Assembly: GCF_038562415.1 (NCBI RefSeq)
Contig: NZ_JBCFBA010000009.1
Coordinates: forward strand, 62,001-126,000
DNA length: 64,000 nt
From: Solidesulfovibrio sp.
GTDB taxonomy: Bacteria; Desulfobacterota; Desulfovibrionia; Desulfovibrionales; Desulfovibrionaceae
Reading direction: 5' to 3'
Below the pieces are notes generated by a model. The model saw nothing but the letters and a program-made list of their open reading frames with translations. It was not told where the DNA came from and did no database searches. The position numbers were made by a program, and so were the translations under genes. This document shows positions 16,982 to 27,218 of this stretch, one piece after another (position 1 is the stretch's first letter; each line of letters starts with the position of its first letter).

Positions 16982-17760
16982 GCCCCCTCCGGACAGGCCG
17001 CCGGCACGGGCCGGCCCTCGGTCAGGGCGCGCAGCACGTGCAGGCTCTCCAGGAACGGCACCGGGGCGAAGACCTCGACCACCACGGACTCGGGCCGCAG
17101 GTTGGCCAGCATCCAGGTCAGCCGGTCGCGGCCCTCGGGGGAAAGGCAGCTTAAGGTGCGATGGGTGTGGCGGCGCCCGGGCGGCGGCCCCTCGGCCCCG
17201 AAGGGCGAATAGACGTGGAGCATGCGCGCGCGCCGGGCAAGCTCGGGCTCGGCCGTGGGCAGGTCGTGGCCCATGGCCAGCAGATGGCCGAGGTCCAGGC
17301 ACACGCCGCAGCCGGCCGCGCCGGCCATGTCCAAAACGTCGGCCGGGGAAAAATCCTCGGTGTTTTCCAGGAGCACGGCGGTCGGGTCGCCGCCGGCATC
17401 GGCCAGGGCGCCGAGGAAGGCCTCCAGGGCGGCCAGGGAATCGGGCGGATGGAGCACCATGGCCCAGGGGGACAGGCGGGCGGTTTTGGCCAGCAGTTCC
17501 TCCATGGCGAAAAAGGCGGCGTCACCGCCGTGGCGCCAGGGCAGGTCCAGGGGCAGGTGCAGGTGGTAGCGCAGGCCGAAGTCCTTTTGCGGCAGGTCGT
17601 CCGGGCCATAGGCCAGGCAACTTTTGAGCTCCAGCAGGTACAGGCCGACCTCGTCCACGCTTCGGGCCAGGCGGCGGCAATTGACGGCGGCGGTCTCGGG
17701 CCAGACACAACTCGGGGCGGCCAGGCGCCAGGTCGCGGAAGGGTTGTTTTTTCGTAACAT
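16978..17760 (-). CDS. Probable cobamide-remodelling phosphodiesterase (CbiR-like TIM barrel)
   Basis: A 260-residue protein of the sugar-phosphate isomerase/AP-endonuclease-2 TIM-barrel superfamily. Metal-ligand-like motifs are seen in YHLHLPLDLPW, VLHPPDS, LLENTEDFSP, CLDLGHLLAMGH and MLHVYSPF. It is the first gene of an operon with cobU and overlaps it by 4 bases. CbiR enzymes belong to this superfamily and cleave the nucleotide loop of cobamides to release cobinamide phosphate, the type of substrate that CobU then re-activates. Context and fold therefore favour CbiR, but a plain xylose-isomerase-like protein remains possible. The ATG at 17760 has no clear Shine-Dalgarno. Confidence 0.65.
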   Translation of the reverse strand: MLRKNNPSATWRLAAPSCVWPETAAVNCRRLARSVDEVGLYLLELKSCLAYGPDDLPQKDFGLRYHLHLPLDLPWRHGGDAAFFAMEELLAKTARLSPWAMVLHPPDSLAALEAFLGALADAGGDPTAVLLENTEDFSPADVLDMAGAAGCGVCLDLGHLLAMGHDLPTAEPELARRARMLHVYSPFGAEGPPPGRRHTHRTLSCLSPEGRDRLTWMLANLRPESVVVEVFAPVPFLESLHVLRALTEGRPVPAACPEGA

Positions 17761-17912
17761 TACAGAATCACAGGGGATAAAAGTTGGGATGGAAAGCTTG
17801 TGGAAAGGGAGTCCCGGGAGTATGGAATCCCGGTTGTTGGGGTTTTCGGGCGGCGCCACGGCGTCCGCCGATGTGGCGGACAGGTCGTCCGCCGTGCCGA
17901 GGTGTTTGGTCC

Positions 17913-18056
17913 ATGCGACAGATTCGTAATTTCATGCAGCATTTCTTCAATCCGCTGCACGTGTATTGCCGGCTCAAGGACATGGGCGTCAAGGCGCCCA
18001 CGGCCCAGCGGATGACCCGGGCCTACGAGCGCTATCTGTGGCGCTTCATCTGGTAG
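17913..18056 (+). CDS. Small basic protein (47 aa)
   Basis: A 47-residue protein starting MRQIRNFMQHFFNPLHVYCR and ending AYERYLWRFIW, rich in aromatic and basic residues. GAGGTG lies 8 bases before the ATG. The sequence FFNPLHVYCRL and the amphipathic C-terminal half do not look like shadow coding. Similar tiny frames occur, as far as I recall, in Desulfovibrio genomes. The last 11 bases overlap the 3' end of the convergent EndoQ-helicase gene. Function unknown; a membrane-surface peptide is possible. Confidence 0.6.
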   Translation: MRQIRNFMQHFFNPLHVYCRLKDMGVKAPTAQRMTRAYERYLWRFIW

Positions 18057-21000
18057 GTTCCTCGACGCCGAAAAGCGGCAACTGCCGCGCCTGACTGACG
18101 GTCCGGGCCACCAGGGCCGACCGCCGCACCCCGCCGAGATCCAGGTTTTCCAGAAAACGCGAGCGCTTGAGCATGAGCCGGCGGCCGAAGAGGTCGCGGC
18201 GCACGGCATGCGACAGGTACAGCCGGCTTCCGGCCCGGGTCAGCCCCACGTAGAAAAGCCGCCGCTCCTCGTCCTCGTCCATCCGGCCGGCCAGGTTGCC
18301 GGGTTTGCCGCTCAAAAAATCCGGGCCGGCGAACGGCAGGAGGCCGTCCTCCAGGGCCGGCAGGAACACGGCGGCAAATTCCAGCCCCTTGGCCGCGTGC
18401 AGGGTCATGATGCGCACCTTCTGCGCCCGCTTGCCCACCAGTTCCAGCTCCGTCTCGCCGGACACGTGGTTGAGCAGCCCGGCCCAGCCGCCATGGGCCT
18501 CGTAGGCCCGGCACAGCTCGCGAAACGGCGGCCCCTGCCAGAACAGCCGGTCGAAGGGCGCCACGTCGCCGAGGTAGGCCGAAAGCCCGAGCGGCCCCTT
18601 GGCCAGCACCCGGTCGGGCAGTTCGGGCGGTTTCTGGGCGTCCTCGGGCACGGGCAGCCCCAGCAGCCGGCCGGCGGCGGCCAAAAGCAGGCGCACCCGG
18701 GGCTCGTTGAAAAAGGCGTCGGCCTCGGGCGCGGCGCAGGGGATGCCGAGGCGATCCAGGCTCTTGCGGATGGGCGCGATGAGCGCCGAAACGCGCACCA
18801 GCACGGCGATGTCGCCCGGGGCCAACGTCTCGGCGGACAGGTCCCTGGCCAGGGTCAGCGAGGTGCCGCCGAGCAGCGCGCCGATGCGTTCGCCCATCCA
18901 GCCGGCCTCGCCCACGGCGGTCGGGGCCTCGAAGAGCTGGATTTCCGAGGCGGTCGGCGCGTCGCGGCTGCGGCGCGACACGAGCGGCGGCCGGCCCGGG
19001 AACAGCCCGGCGGCCAGGTCCAAAATCGGCTGGGTGGAACGGTAGTTCTCGGCCAGGGAGACCACGGCCAGGTCCGGCCACAGGGCGGTGAGCTCCTCCC
19101 TGGCCGCGCCCGAAGCCCCCCGGAAGCCGTAGATGGCCTGGTCCGGGTCGCCGATGGCGAAAAGCCTGGTCCGGTCCCGGCCGACGAGCGCCGCCGTCAC
19201 GGCCAGTTGCAGGGGCGTCAGGTCCTGGACCTCGTCCACGAGCACGTGGGCGAACTGCGGCCGCGCGCCGTCGGCGGTCAGCCGCTCCAGCCAGAATTCC
19301 AGCAGGTCCGTGAAATCCAGCAGGTTCCAGTCGGCCTTTTGCCGGGCGAAGCGGGCGGCGAAAAGCCCCGGGCCGACGGTCGCGCCGTCGGCGGGCGGGG
19401 TCAGGCGTTCCCGGGCCAGGGCCAGTTCCTGCCAGGCGGCGCGCAGCCTGGCCCCGGTCAGCTCGGGATTGGCCGCGGCGAACAGCCGCCGGGCCGCCTC
19501 TTCGGACAGCAGCACCGGTTCGGGGTTGCCGGCCCGCACCCAGGCCTCCAGGGCCAGGGCGTGCAGGGTGTCGGCCCGGGGCAGGGCCGGGGCGGCGGCC
19601 GTGTCCGCCTCGGCTCCCGCGCCGGCGCGCAGGCGCTGCCGCAGTTCCTCGGCCGCCCGGCGGGTGAAGGTCACGGCCAGGATGTCCTCGGCCGCGACCC
19701 CCGCTTCGCGTAGCGCCCGGATCTTGGACAGCAGCGTATGGGTCTTGCCCGTGCCCGGCCCGGCCACCACGAGCAGGTGCCTGGCCTCGGCGGCCACGGC
19801 CGCTTTTTGCGCGCCGTTGAGCCCTCGGGAGAGGGGAACGGGCGGCGCGGCAAAACGCGGGCCAGGGGAGGCCGGCGGCCCGGCCGGGGCGGGGGGAGGC
19901 TCGGCCGGCGGCTCGTCGCCTGAGGTGGCCTCGCGGGGGGTGGCCGCCCGGGCGGGGGGTGGCGGCACGGCCAGGTAGCGCCCGGCCTTGAGCTCGCGCT
20001 GCTCCTGGGGCGTGAAAACCGAGATGCGGCCGTACTGGCCGTCGAAACCGGGGCTGCGCAACACCCGGCCGGCGCGCATGCGCGCAGCGGCCTCGGCGAA
20101 GGCCGCGCTCACCTTGGCCAGGGCCTCGACCGGCGTTTCGCGCAGCACCGTGAGCTCCGCGCCGAAGCGGGCCAGCAGCCGCGCGGTCAGCCCCCGGGCC
20201 TTGGCGGTTTTCGGCCCCACGCCCATGACCTCGCCGGCCAGTTCGTCCAGGGGGATAAGCGAGGTGAAGCCGGGCATGCCCTCGGGCCGGACCGGCTCGT
20301 CGCGGTCGGCCAGCTCCAGCACCCGGTGCAGCACGCCAAGGGTCAACGGTTTGCCGCACACCGGGCAGATGCCGCCCCGGGCCTTGGCCTCGGCCGGTTC
20401 CATGACCACGCCGCATTCGCGGTGGCCGTCGAGGTGGTATTTGCCCTCCTCGGGGAAAAATTCCACGGTGCCGCAGAATTTCGGCCCCACGCCCTGGCCG
20501 CGAAGGGCCCGGTAGAGGCCCTCGTAGGACGGGTCGCCGGAAAAGAGGTTGCATTCCCGGCCGAGCTTTTCGCCGGAATGGGCGTCGGAATTGGAAATGA
20601 GCCGGAAGCGGTCCAGGGCCGACAGCGTCCAGTTCATTTCCGGATCGGAGGAAAGCCCCGTTTCCAGGGCGAAAATCTCCTTGGACAGCGAGCCGTAGCA
20701 TTCCTCCACGGAATCGAAGCCGGATTTGGAGCCGAAAAGGGAAAACCACGGCGTCCAGATGTGGGCCGGCACGAGGAAGGCCAGGGGATCGGTCTCCAGG
20801 ACCATCTCCAGCAGGTGGCGGCTGTCGAGCCCCAGGATGGGCCGGCCGTCCGAGGCCAGGTTGCCGACCTTGGCCAGCTTGCGGTTGAGTTTTTCGGCCG
20901 CCTCGAGGGAGGGCAGGTAGACGAGGTTGTGGACCTTGCGGACCTGGCCGCCGCGTTTGTAGATGGAGCTGATTTCCGCCGAGAGGATGAAGCGCACCCG

Positions 21001-21261
21001 GCCGGTCGGCTTGGCGTCGGGCAGCCAGGGGATTTCGGCGGCCAGGCCGGCGGCGTCCTTGAGGCGCAGGAGCCCGGAGCCGTCCGGGGCCAGGGCGTCG
21101 CGCAGTTCGTCAAGCCAGCCGGGGTGGGTGCAATCGCCGGTGGCCACGACCGAAAGGCCTTTGATTTCGCCCCAGGCGGCCAGGTTGCGCGGGGTCAGCC
21201 CCTTGCTGGTGGCCCGGGAATGCCGGGAATGGATATGCAAATCGGCGAGATACTGCTCCAT
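18046..21261 (-). CDS. Endonuclease Q (PHP) - UvrD/PcrA-type helicase fusion
   Basis: A 1071-residue DNA-repair fusion. Residues 1-410 form an EndoQ-type PHP nuclease: DLHIHSRHSRATSKG with H9 and H11, TGDCTHPGW, AEISSIYKRGG, PAHIWTPWFS, ISNSDAHSGEKLGREC, and a zinc-finger pair (ECGV and CPVCGKPL). EndoQ nicks 5' of deaminated bases such as uracil and hypoxanthine. After a Pro/Ala linker (about 450-490) comes an SF1A helicase with AGPGTGKTHTLL near 498, VTFTRRAAEELRQRL, VDEVQDLTPLQ, GDPDQAIYGFRGA, TLHAAKGLEF and FYVGLTRAGS. The helicase would unwind from the nick. The start matches EndoQ proteins that begin just before DLHIH; a TTG at 21297 is rejected. Confidence 0.92.
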   Translation of the reverse strand: MEQYLADLHIHSRHSRATSKGLTPRNLAAWGEIKGLSVVATGDCTHPGWLDELRDALAPDGSGLLRLKDAAGLAAEIPWLPDAKPTGRVRFILSAEISSIYKRGGQVRKVHNLVYLPSLEAAEKLNRKLAKVGNLASDGRPILGLDSRHLLEMVLETDPLAFLVPAHIWTPWFSLFGSKSGFDSVEECYGSLSKEIFALETGLSSDPEMNWTLSALDRFRLISNSDAHSGEKLGRECNLFSGDPSYEGLYRALRGQGVGPKFCGTVEFFPEEGKYHLDGHRECGVVMEPAEAKARGGICPVCGKPLTLGVLHRVLELADRDEPVRPEGMPGFTSLIPLDELAGEVMGVGPKTAKARGLTARLLARFGAELTVLRETPVEALAKVSAAFAEAAARMRAGRVLRSPGFDGQYGRISVFTPQEQRELKAGRYLAVPPPPARAATPREATSGDEPPAEPPPAPAGPPASPGPRFAAPPVPLSRGLNGAQKAAVAAEARHLLVVAGPGTGKTHTLLSKIRALREAGVAAEDILAVTFTRRAAEELRQRLRAGAGAEADTAAAPALPRADTLHALALEAWVRAGNPEPVLLSEEAARRLFAAANPELTGARLRAAWQELALARERLTPPADGATVGPGLFAARFARQKADWNLLDFTDLLEFWLERLTADGARPQFAHVLVDEVQDLTPLQLAVTAALVGRDRTRLFAIGDPDQAIYGFRGASGAAREELTALWPDLAVVSLAENYRSTQPILDLAAGLFPGRPPLVSRRSRDAPTASEIQLFEAPTAVGEAGWMGERIGALLGGTSLTLARDLSAETLAPGDIAVLVRVSALIAPIRKSLDRLGIPCAAPEADAFFNEPRVRLLLAAAGRLLGLPVPEDAQKPPELPDRVLAKGPLGLSAYLGDVAPFDRLFWQGPPFRELCRAYEAHGGWAGLLNHVSGETELELVGKRAQKVRIMTLHAAKGLEFAAVFLPALEDGLLPFAGPDFLSGKPGNLAGRMDEDEERRLFYVGLTRAGSRLYLSHAVRRDLFGRRLMLKRSRFLENLDLGGVRRSALVARTVSQARQLPLFGVEEPTR

Positions 21262-21370
21262 GGCCCAAGCCATACAAGGACTTTGCGGCAGCGGCAAGGG
21301 GAGGGGGCGGCGACGCGAAAAAAGCCCATCGGAAAACGCGCGGGTTCGAAACGCGGGCGAAGGTCAGGGG

Positions 21371-21667
21371 CTATTTGAGGCCGCCGAGCAGTTTTTCGGC
21401 GACCGGGCTGAAAAAGGCGATGGCCAGGGCGGTCAGGCCGATGAGTACCTTGACCATGTTTTCCAGGCGCGCGAGCCGGGAGTCCATGGCGCCGAAGCGG
21501 TCCACCATGCGGATTTCGAGGTTGGCCACATCCGCCTTCGTCGCCACTTCGGCCAGAAGCGAGCCCATCACCCGGCTGTCCGTGGTCTGGATGGCTTCCA
21601 CCACCGGTTTGGCGGCTTCCGGCCCAAGGGCGTTTTCAATGGCTTTTATTTGCTCAAAGGTCAGCAT
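21371..21667 (-). CDS. Small coiled-coil membrane protein
   Basis: A 98-residue protein. It has a helical N-terminus (MLTFEQIKAIENALGPEAAK), a heptad-like middle (LEIRMVDRFGAMDSRLARLEN) and one C-terminal transmembrane helix (VLIGLTALAIAFFSPVAEKL), so it is tail-anchored. The layout is like DUF1640/coiled-coil proteins. No Shine-Dalgarno is present. A good -35/-10 pair ends 6 bases before the ATG, so it is probably translated from a leaderless mRNA. Function unknown. Confidence 0.7.
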   Translation of the reverse strand: MLTFEQIKAIENALGPEAAKPVVEAIQTTDSRVMGSLLAEVATKADVANLEIRMVDRFGAMDSRLARLENMVKVLIGLTALAIAFFSPVAEKLLGGLK

Positions 21668-21673
21668 GGAAGG

Positions 21674-21702
21674 AATTTGGCCAGTCGTGGGGGGAAAGTC
21701 AA
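21674..21702 (-). promoter_or_regulatory. Promoter giving a leaderless transcript
   Basis: On the minus strand, TTGACT and CAAATT are separated by 17 bases. The -10 ends 6 bases before the ATG at 21667, so transcription would start at or next to the start codon. Confidence 0.5.
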
Positions 21703-21731
21703 CCCCACCGCGTTTCTTTCCCGCAGCCCTC

Positions 21732-21764
21732 AAAAAAAGGGGGGACGCGATCGCGTCCCCCCTT
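21732..21764 (-). terminator. Intrinsic terminator of sat
   Basis: On the minus strand, a perfect 14-base inverted repeat (AAGGGGGGACGCGA with its complement) is followed by seven T. It lies 28 bases after the sat stop codon. Confidence 0.92.
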
Positions 21765-21791
21765 GTGGCAATCGGATGATTGCGCGGCTGG

Positions 21792-23084
21792 CTATTTGGC
21801 GGTTTCGCCGGAAGCGGCGCCGTGCATCTTGATCTCGACCTTCTCGGTGAGGCCTTCGTAGTACTTGCGCAGGATGACCAGGACCTCTTCGCGGCCGAAG
21901 TGATCCGGGATCTCGCCGCCCTCGGACAGCATCTTGCGCAGCTTGGTGCCGGACAGGATGACGCGGTCTTCCTTGGTGTGCGGGCAGGTGCGCAGCGAAG
22001 CCATGCCGTCGCACTTGTAGCAGTAGAAGGTCCAGTCGATCTTGAGCGGCTGGCACAGCAGGGCCTGGCCCGGCTTGGGGGCCTTGCCGTCGGCGTAGGG
22101 GATGCGGTCGAAGATCTCCTGGGCCTCGAACATGCCGTAGAAGTCGCCGACGCCGGCGTGGTCACGGCCGATGATCATCTTGTTGACGCCGTAGTTCTGG
22201 CGGAAGGTGGCGTGCAGCAGGGCCTCGCGGGGACCGGCGTAACGCATGTCCAGGGGGTAGCCGCCCTGCACCACGTTTTTCTCCACGAAGTAGTGCTTGA
22301 CCAGGGTGTCGATGCACTCGACGCGGACTTCGGCCGGGATGTCGCCGGGCTTGAGGTTGCCGATCAGCGAGTGGATGATGACGCCGTCGCAAACTTCAAC
22401 GGCGATCTTGCACAGGTATTCGTGGGAGCGGTGCATGGGGTTGCGCAGCTGCAGGGCGGCGACGTTGGCCCAGCCGCGCTCGTCGAAAATGGCGCGGGTC
22501 TCGGCCGGACGCAGGTAGACGCCCTTGTACTTGGTCGGGTACTCGCCCTCGGACAGCACCTTGACCGGGCCGGCCAGGCAGATGTCCTTGCGCTCCATGA
22601 CCATCTTGACGCCCGGGTGGTCTTCCAGGGCGACCTTCCAGAACTTGTCGTCGGCGGAATCGTCGCCGGCGCCCTTGTAGACCAGCTCGGACTCCCACTT
22701 CTTGTCGGCTTCGGTCAGCTCGAACTTCTCGGTGACCTTCATGGTGGCGAAAATTTCGCCCTTGCGCTCAAGGGTGATCTCCTCGCCTTCCTTGATGGAG
22801 GCGGCTTCTTCCTTGGTCACCGCCAGCATGACGGGAACCGGCCAGAAGGTGCCGTCGGCCAGGGTCATCTTCTCGACGACGCTCTTCCAATCGGCCTTGG
22901 TCATGAAGCCTTCCAGGGGCGAGAAGCCACCGATGCCGAGCATGATCAGGTCGCCCTTTTCCTGGGCGGTGATCTCGACCTTCTTGAGGCCGGCGGCTTT
23001 CTTCAGTTCGGCTTCCTTGGCGGCCCCTTCGAGCAGGCGGATGACCAGACCTTTGCCTCCATGCGGCGGAACCAATTTGGACAT
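21792..23084 (-). CDS. sat: Sulfate adenylyltransferase (ATP sulfurylase, dissimilatory)
   Basis: A 430-residue enzyme that activates sulfate with ATP to APS, the first step of dissimilatory sulfate reduction in the cytoplasm. It contains the nucleotide-binding [13 protein letters not shown] (HxxH motif), [12 protein letters not shown], and the cysteine set CYKCDGM...CPH that binds zinc or cobalt in Desulfovibrio ATP sulfurylases. AAGGAGGCGCTAC precedes the ATG at 23084. Codons are strongly optimised for C-ending lysine, glutamine and phenylalanine codons, suggesting high expression. It is a monocistronic unit, with its own promoter and a strong terminator. The longer frame to 23300 is rejected as upstream leader. 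Confidence 0.97.
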   Translation of the reverse strand: MSKLVPPHGGKGLVIRLLEGAAKEAELKKAAGLKKVEITAQEKGDLIMLGIGGFSPLEGFMTKADWKSVVEKMTLADGTFWPVPVMLAVTKEEAASIKEGEEITLERKGEIFATMKVTEKFELTEADKKWESELVYKGAGDDSADDKFWKVALEDHPGVKMVMERKDICLAGPVKVLSEGEYPTKYKGVYLRPAETRAIFDERGWANVAALQLRNPMHRSHEYLCKIAVEVCDGVIIHSLIGNLKPGDIPAEVRVECIDTLVKHYFVEKNVVQGGYPLDMRYAGPREALLHATFRQNYGVNKMIIGRDHAGVGDFYGMFEAQEIFDRIPYADGKAPKPGQALLCQPLKIDWTFYCYKCDGMASLRTCPHTKEDRVILSGTKLRKMLSEGGEIPDHFGREEVLVILRKYYEGLTEKVEIKMHGAASGETAK

Positions 23085-23179
23085 GTAGCGCCTCCTTAGC
23101 GGTGATTTTGTTGACGTTTCCGCGTTGCACCCGGGTGGCCGGCAATGGACCGGAACCGGCCGTCCCCATGAGTGCGCCA

Positions 23180-23208
23180 CGTATACACCAGGGCCAGGGG
23201 AATACCAA
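23180..23208 (-). promoter_or_regulatory. Putative sat promoter
   Basis: On the minus strand, TTGGTA and TATACG are 17 bases apart, giving a leader of about 90 bases to the sat ATG. Four of six bases match consensus in each box. Confidence 0.4.
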
Positions 23209-23299
23209 GTGAAAAATGTATCAAAGGCCACGAATTTGTCCCCCCATGGCTCCCGGGCGGGCGGTTTTCGTGTCCGATTCCGCCGCCGCGCCTGGCGCA

Positions 23300-23328
23300 T
23301 TGACCTCGGCTGCGCCTTCCATTATGTG
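23300..23328 (+). promoter_or_regulatory. Putative lepA promoter
   Basis: TTGACC (23300-23305) and TATGTG (23323-23328) are spaced by 17 bases, 45 bases upstream of the lepA ATG. The region is divergent from sat. Confidence 0.4.
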
Positions 23329-23373
23329 CCTAGCCGACCCTAAGCGGCGTTTCGCCAAAGGCCCCCCACACAC

Positions 23374-25176
<1,803 letters not shown>

Positions 25177-25290
25177 TTCGTCCCGGCCCGTTCGCGGCCC
25201 GCCCCGCCAAACCCCCAACCGCCGGTCACGGCCCCTGCCCGCGCGTCCTTTACCAAGCGCCACGCCGTCCGGCCGCTGCGACAAGGAATC

Positions 25291-25896
25291 ATGACGATGA
25301 ACCCGAGATGGCAAAAAATGCTGCTGGAATACCTGGAAGCCCTGGCCGTCGCCCTGGTGCTGGCCTTCGTCATCCGCACCTTCGTGGTCCAGGCCTTCAA
25401 GATCCCCTCCGGCTCCATGCTCGATACCCTGCTGATCGGCGACCACCTGCTGGTCAACAAATTCCTCTACGGCACCCGCATCCCCTTCACCGACAAGGTC
25501 GTCGCCCCCATCGAGGATCCGGCCAACGGCGATGTCATCGTCTTCGAATTTCCCGAGGATACCTCCAAGGACTTCATCAAGCGCATCGTGGGCGTGCCCG
25601 GCGACGTGCTGGAGATGAAGGACAAGGTGCTTTTCCGCAACGGCCAAAAGCTCGACGAGCCCTACATCAAGCACACCGATCCGGGCATCCAGCCGCGCCG
25701 CGACAACTTCGGCCCGGTCACCGTGCCGCCCGGCAAATACTTCGCCATGGGCGACAACCGCGACGAATCCTACGACTCCCGCTTCTGGGGCTTCGTGGAC
25801 AAGGACAAGATCCGGGGCAAGGCCTGGGTCATCTACTGGTCCTGGGACGGCCCGGCCGACATCCGTTGGAGCCGCATCGGCAACCTGGTGCGGTAG
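25291..25896 (+). CDS. lepB: Signal peptidase I
   Basis: A 201-residue inner-membrane serine protease that removes signal peptides. One N-terminal membrane anchor (residues 16-34) is followed by the catalytic serine S42 in IPSGSM, the general base K97 in FIKRIVGVPGD, and box E GDNRDESYDSRFWG. The second membrane helix of E. coli LepB is absent, as in many deltaproteobacteria. AAGGA lies 3 bases before the ATG at 25291 and 9 bases before a second ATG at 25297, so the true start may be two codons later. A hairpin repeat follows 28 bases after the stop. Confidence 0.97.
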   Translation: MTMNPRWQKMLLEYLEALAVALVLAFVIRTFVVQAFKIPSGSMLDTLLIGDHLLVNKFLYGTRIPFTDKVVAPIEDPANGDVIVFEFPEDTSKDFIKRIVGVPGDVLEMKDKVLFRNGQKLDEPYIKHTDPGIQPRRDNFGPVTVPPGKYFAMGDNRDESYDSRFWGFVDKDKIRGKAWVIYWSWDGPADIRWSRIGNLVR

Positions 25897-25924
25897 GGCC
25901 GGGGCTGGAGCTGGAGCCGGGGAA

Positions 25925-25978
25925 GCCTCCGGCGGCCAGGAGGGGCGACGGCCCCTCCGGGACCTCCCGCAAGGGGGG
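25925..25978 (+). repeat. Hairpin repeat unit D (GCCTCCGGCGGCC family)
   Basis: GCCTCCGGCGGCC is followed by a GGAGGGGC/GGCCCCTCC stem and GGGACCTCC, then a purine-rich AAGGGGGG. It lies directly after lepB and in the opposite orientation to unit E, which follows the next gene. Confidence 0.8.
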
Positions 25979-26058
25979 AAGGTTTCCTCAACAGGGCGAG
26001 GCGGCCAACGCAACCGCAACAGCGATATTGCACCAAAGCCAAGGCCGGACAGTGGGCG

Positions 26059-27090
26059 TTGCTCGCAGCGGGCTCCCTGGCCGCCACGACCGGGCTGCGC
26101 CTGCTGGAGGCGCCGGCGGCCCTGCTGCTTGGCCCCATGGCCTCGGGCATCGCCCTGGGCCTTGGCGGCGCGTCCGTGCGCGTGGGCAAGGCGCCCTACG
26201 TCCTGTCCCAGGCCGTCATCGGCTGCCTGGTGGCCCGGGCGGCCAGCCCGGCCATCCTGCCGTCGCTGCTGGCAAGCGGCCATCTGTTTCTGGGCGTGGT
26301 CCTGGCCGGCATCGGCCTGGCCGCGGTCATGGGCTGGCTGCTGTGCCGGCTGGGCGTCATGCCGGGCACGACCGCCATCTGGGGCACCTCGCCGGGCGGG
26401 GCCGCGGCCATGGTCATCATGGCCGACGCCTACGGCGCCGACGCCCGGCTCGTGGCCTTCATGCAGTACCTGCGCGTGCTGTGCGTGGCCCTGGCCGCGG
26501 CCGGCGTGGCCCATTTCTGGGCCAACGGCACGGGCCAGGCCGCGCCGACGGTCTGGTTCCCGGCCCTTGGCCCGGGTTTCGTCGCCACGGCCGGGCTGCT
26601 CGTCCTGGGCGCCCTGGCCGGGCTGCGCACGCGCCTGCCGAGCGGCGCCATGCTCGTGCCCATGCTGCTTGGCGGCGGCCTGCGCCTGGCCGGCCTCGTC
26701 GAGGTGGAACTGCCGCCCTGGCTCTTGGCCGCCTCCTACGCCGGCATCGGCTGGCGCATCGGCCTGGGATTCACCCGAAACGTGATCGCCTACGCCGCCC
26801 GGGCGCTGCCCATGATCCTGCTGACCATCCTCGCGCTCATCGGCTTTTGCGGCGCCCTGTCGGTGCTGCTGGCCCGGGCCACCGGCGTGGACGCCCTGAC
26901 CGCCTACCTGGCCGCCAGCCCCGGGGGGCTTGATTCCGTGGCCATCATCGCCGCCGCCTCGCCGGTGGACATGCCCTTCGTCATGACCTTGCAGACCCTG
27001 CGCTTTTTCCTGGTGGTGCTGCTGGGGCCGCCCATGGCCCGGCTGCTGGCCGGCAAGGCCAAGGGGCGCGAGCAGGCCGGCTTGCGGTAG
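26059..27090 (+). CDS. AbrB-family membrane protein (COG3180)
   Basis: A polytopic membrane protein of 343 residues or more with about ten helices, built of two similar halves. Each half has the family signature: LLLGPMASGIALGL then WGTSPGGAAAMVIMA in the first, AMLVPMLLGGGLRLAG then ASPGGLDSVAIIAA in the second. It is often misnamed ammonia monooxygenase; a transport role is likely. The only start in frame is TTG at 26059, but homologous-looking residues (GQWALLAAG) begin 3-4 codons earlier. No ATG, GTG or TTG and no ribosome site are found upstream. The 5' end may thus have been trimmed, possibly by the repeat at 25925. Confidence 0.8.
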   Translation: MLAAGSLAATTGLRLLEAPAALLLGPMASGIALGLGGASVRVGKAPYVLSQAVIGCLVARAASPAILPSLLASGHLFLGVVLAGIGLAAVMGWLLCRLGVMPGTTAIWGTSPGGAAAMVIMADAYGADARLVAFMQYLRVLCVALAAAGVAHFWANGTGQAAPTVWFPALGPGFVATAGLLVLGALAGLRTRLPSGAMLVPMLLGGGLRLAGLVEVELPPWLLAASYAGIGWRIGLGFTRNVIAYAARALPMILLTILALIGFCGALSVLLARATGVDALTAYLAASPGGLDSVAIIAAASPVDMPFVMTLQTLRFFLVVLLGPPMARLLAGKAKGREQAGLR

Positions 27091-27135
27091 CGCGTCACGA
27101 TCTCCCCGGCTTCCGGCCGTCCCCTCTCCCTTGTT

Positions 27136-27180
27136 GGGGTGGTCCAGGAGGGGCCCTCGGCCCTCCTGGCCGCCGGAGGC
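27136..27180 (-). repeat. Hairpin repeat unit E (GCCTCCGGCGGCC family)
   Basis: On the minus strand this reads GCCTCCGGCGGCC, a stem (CCAGGAGGG with CCCTCCTGG), then GGACC. It lies 45 bases after the AbrB-family gene and mirrors unit D. Confidence 0.8.
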
Positions 27181-27218
27181 ATCTTCTCTTCTCCTCTTCT
27201 CCCCGTTCCCCCTTCCCC

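Noticed and set aside
21335-21365. tRNA-like GGTTCGAA T-loop sequence
   Set aside because: No acceptor, D or anticodon arms can be drawn and no CCA or discriminator base follows.
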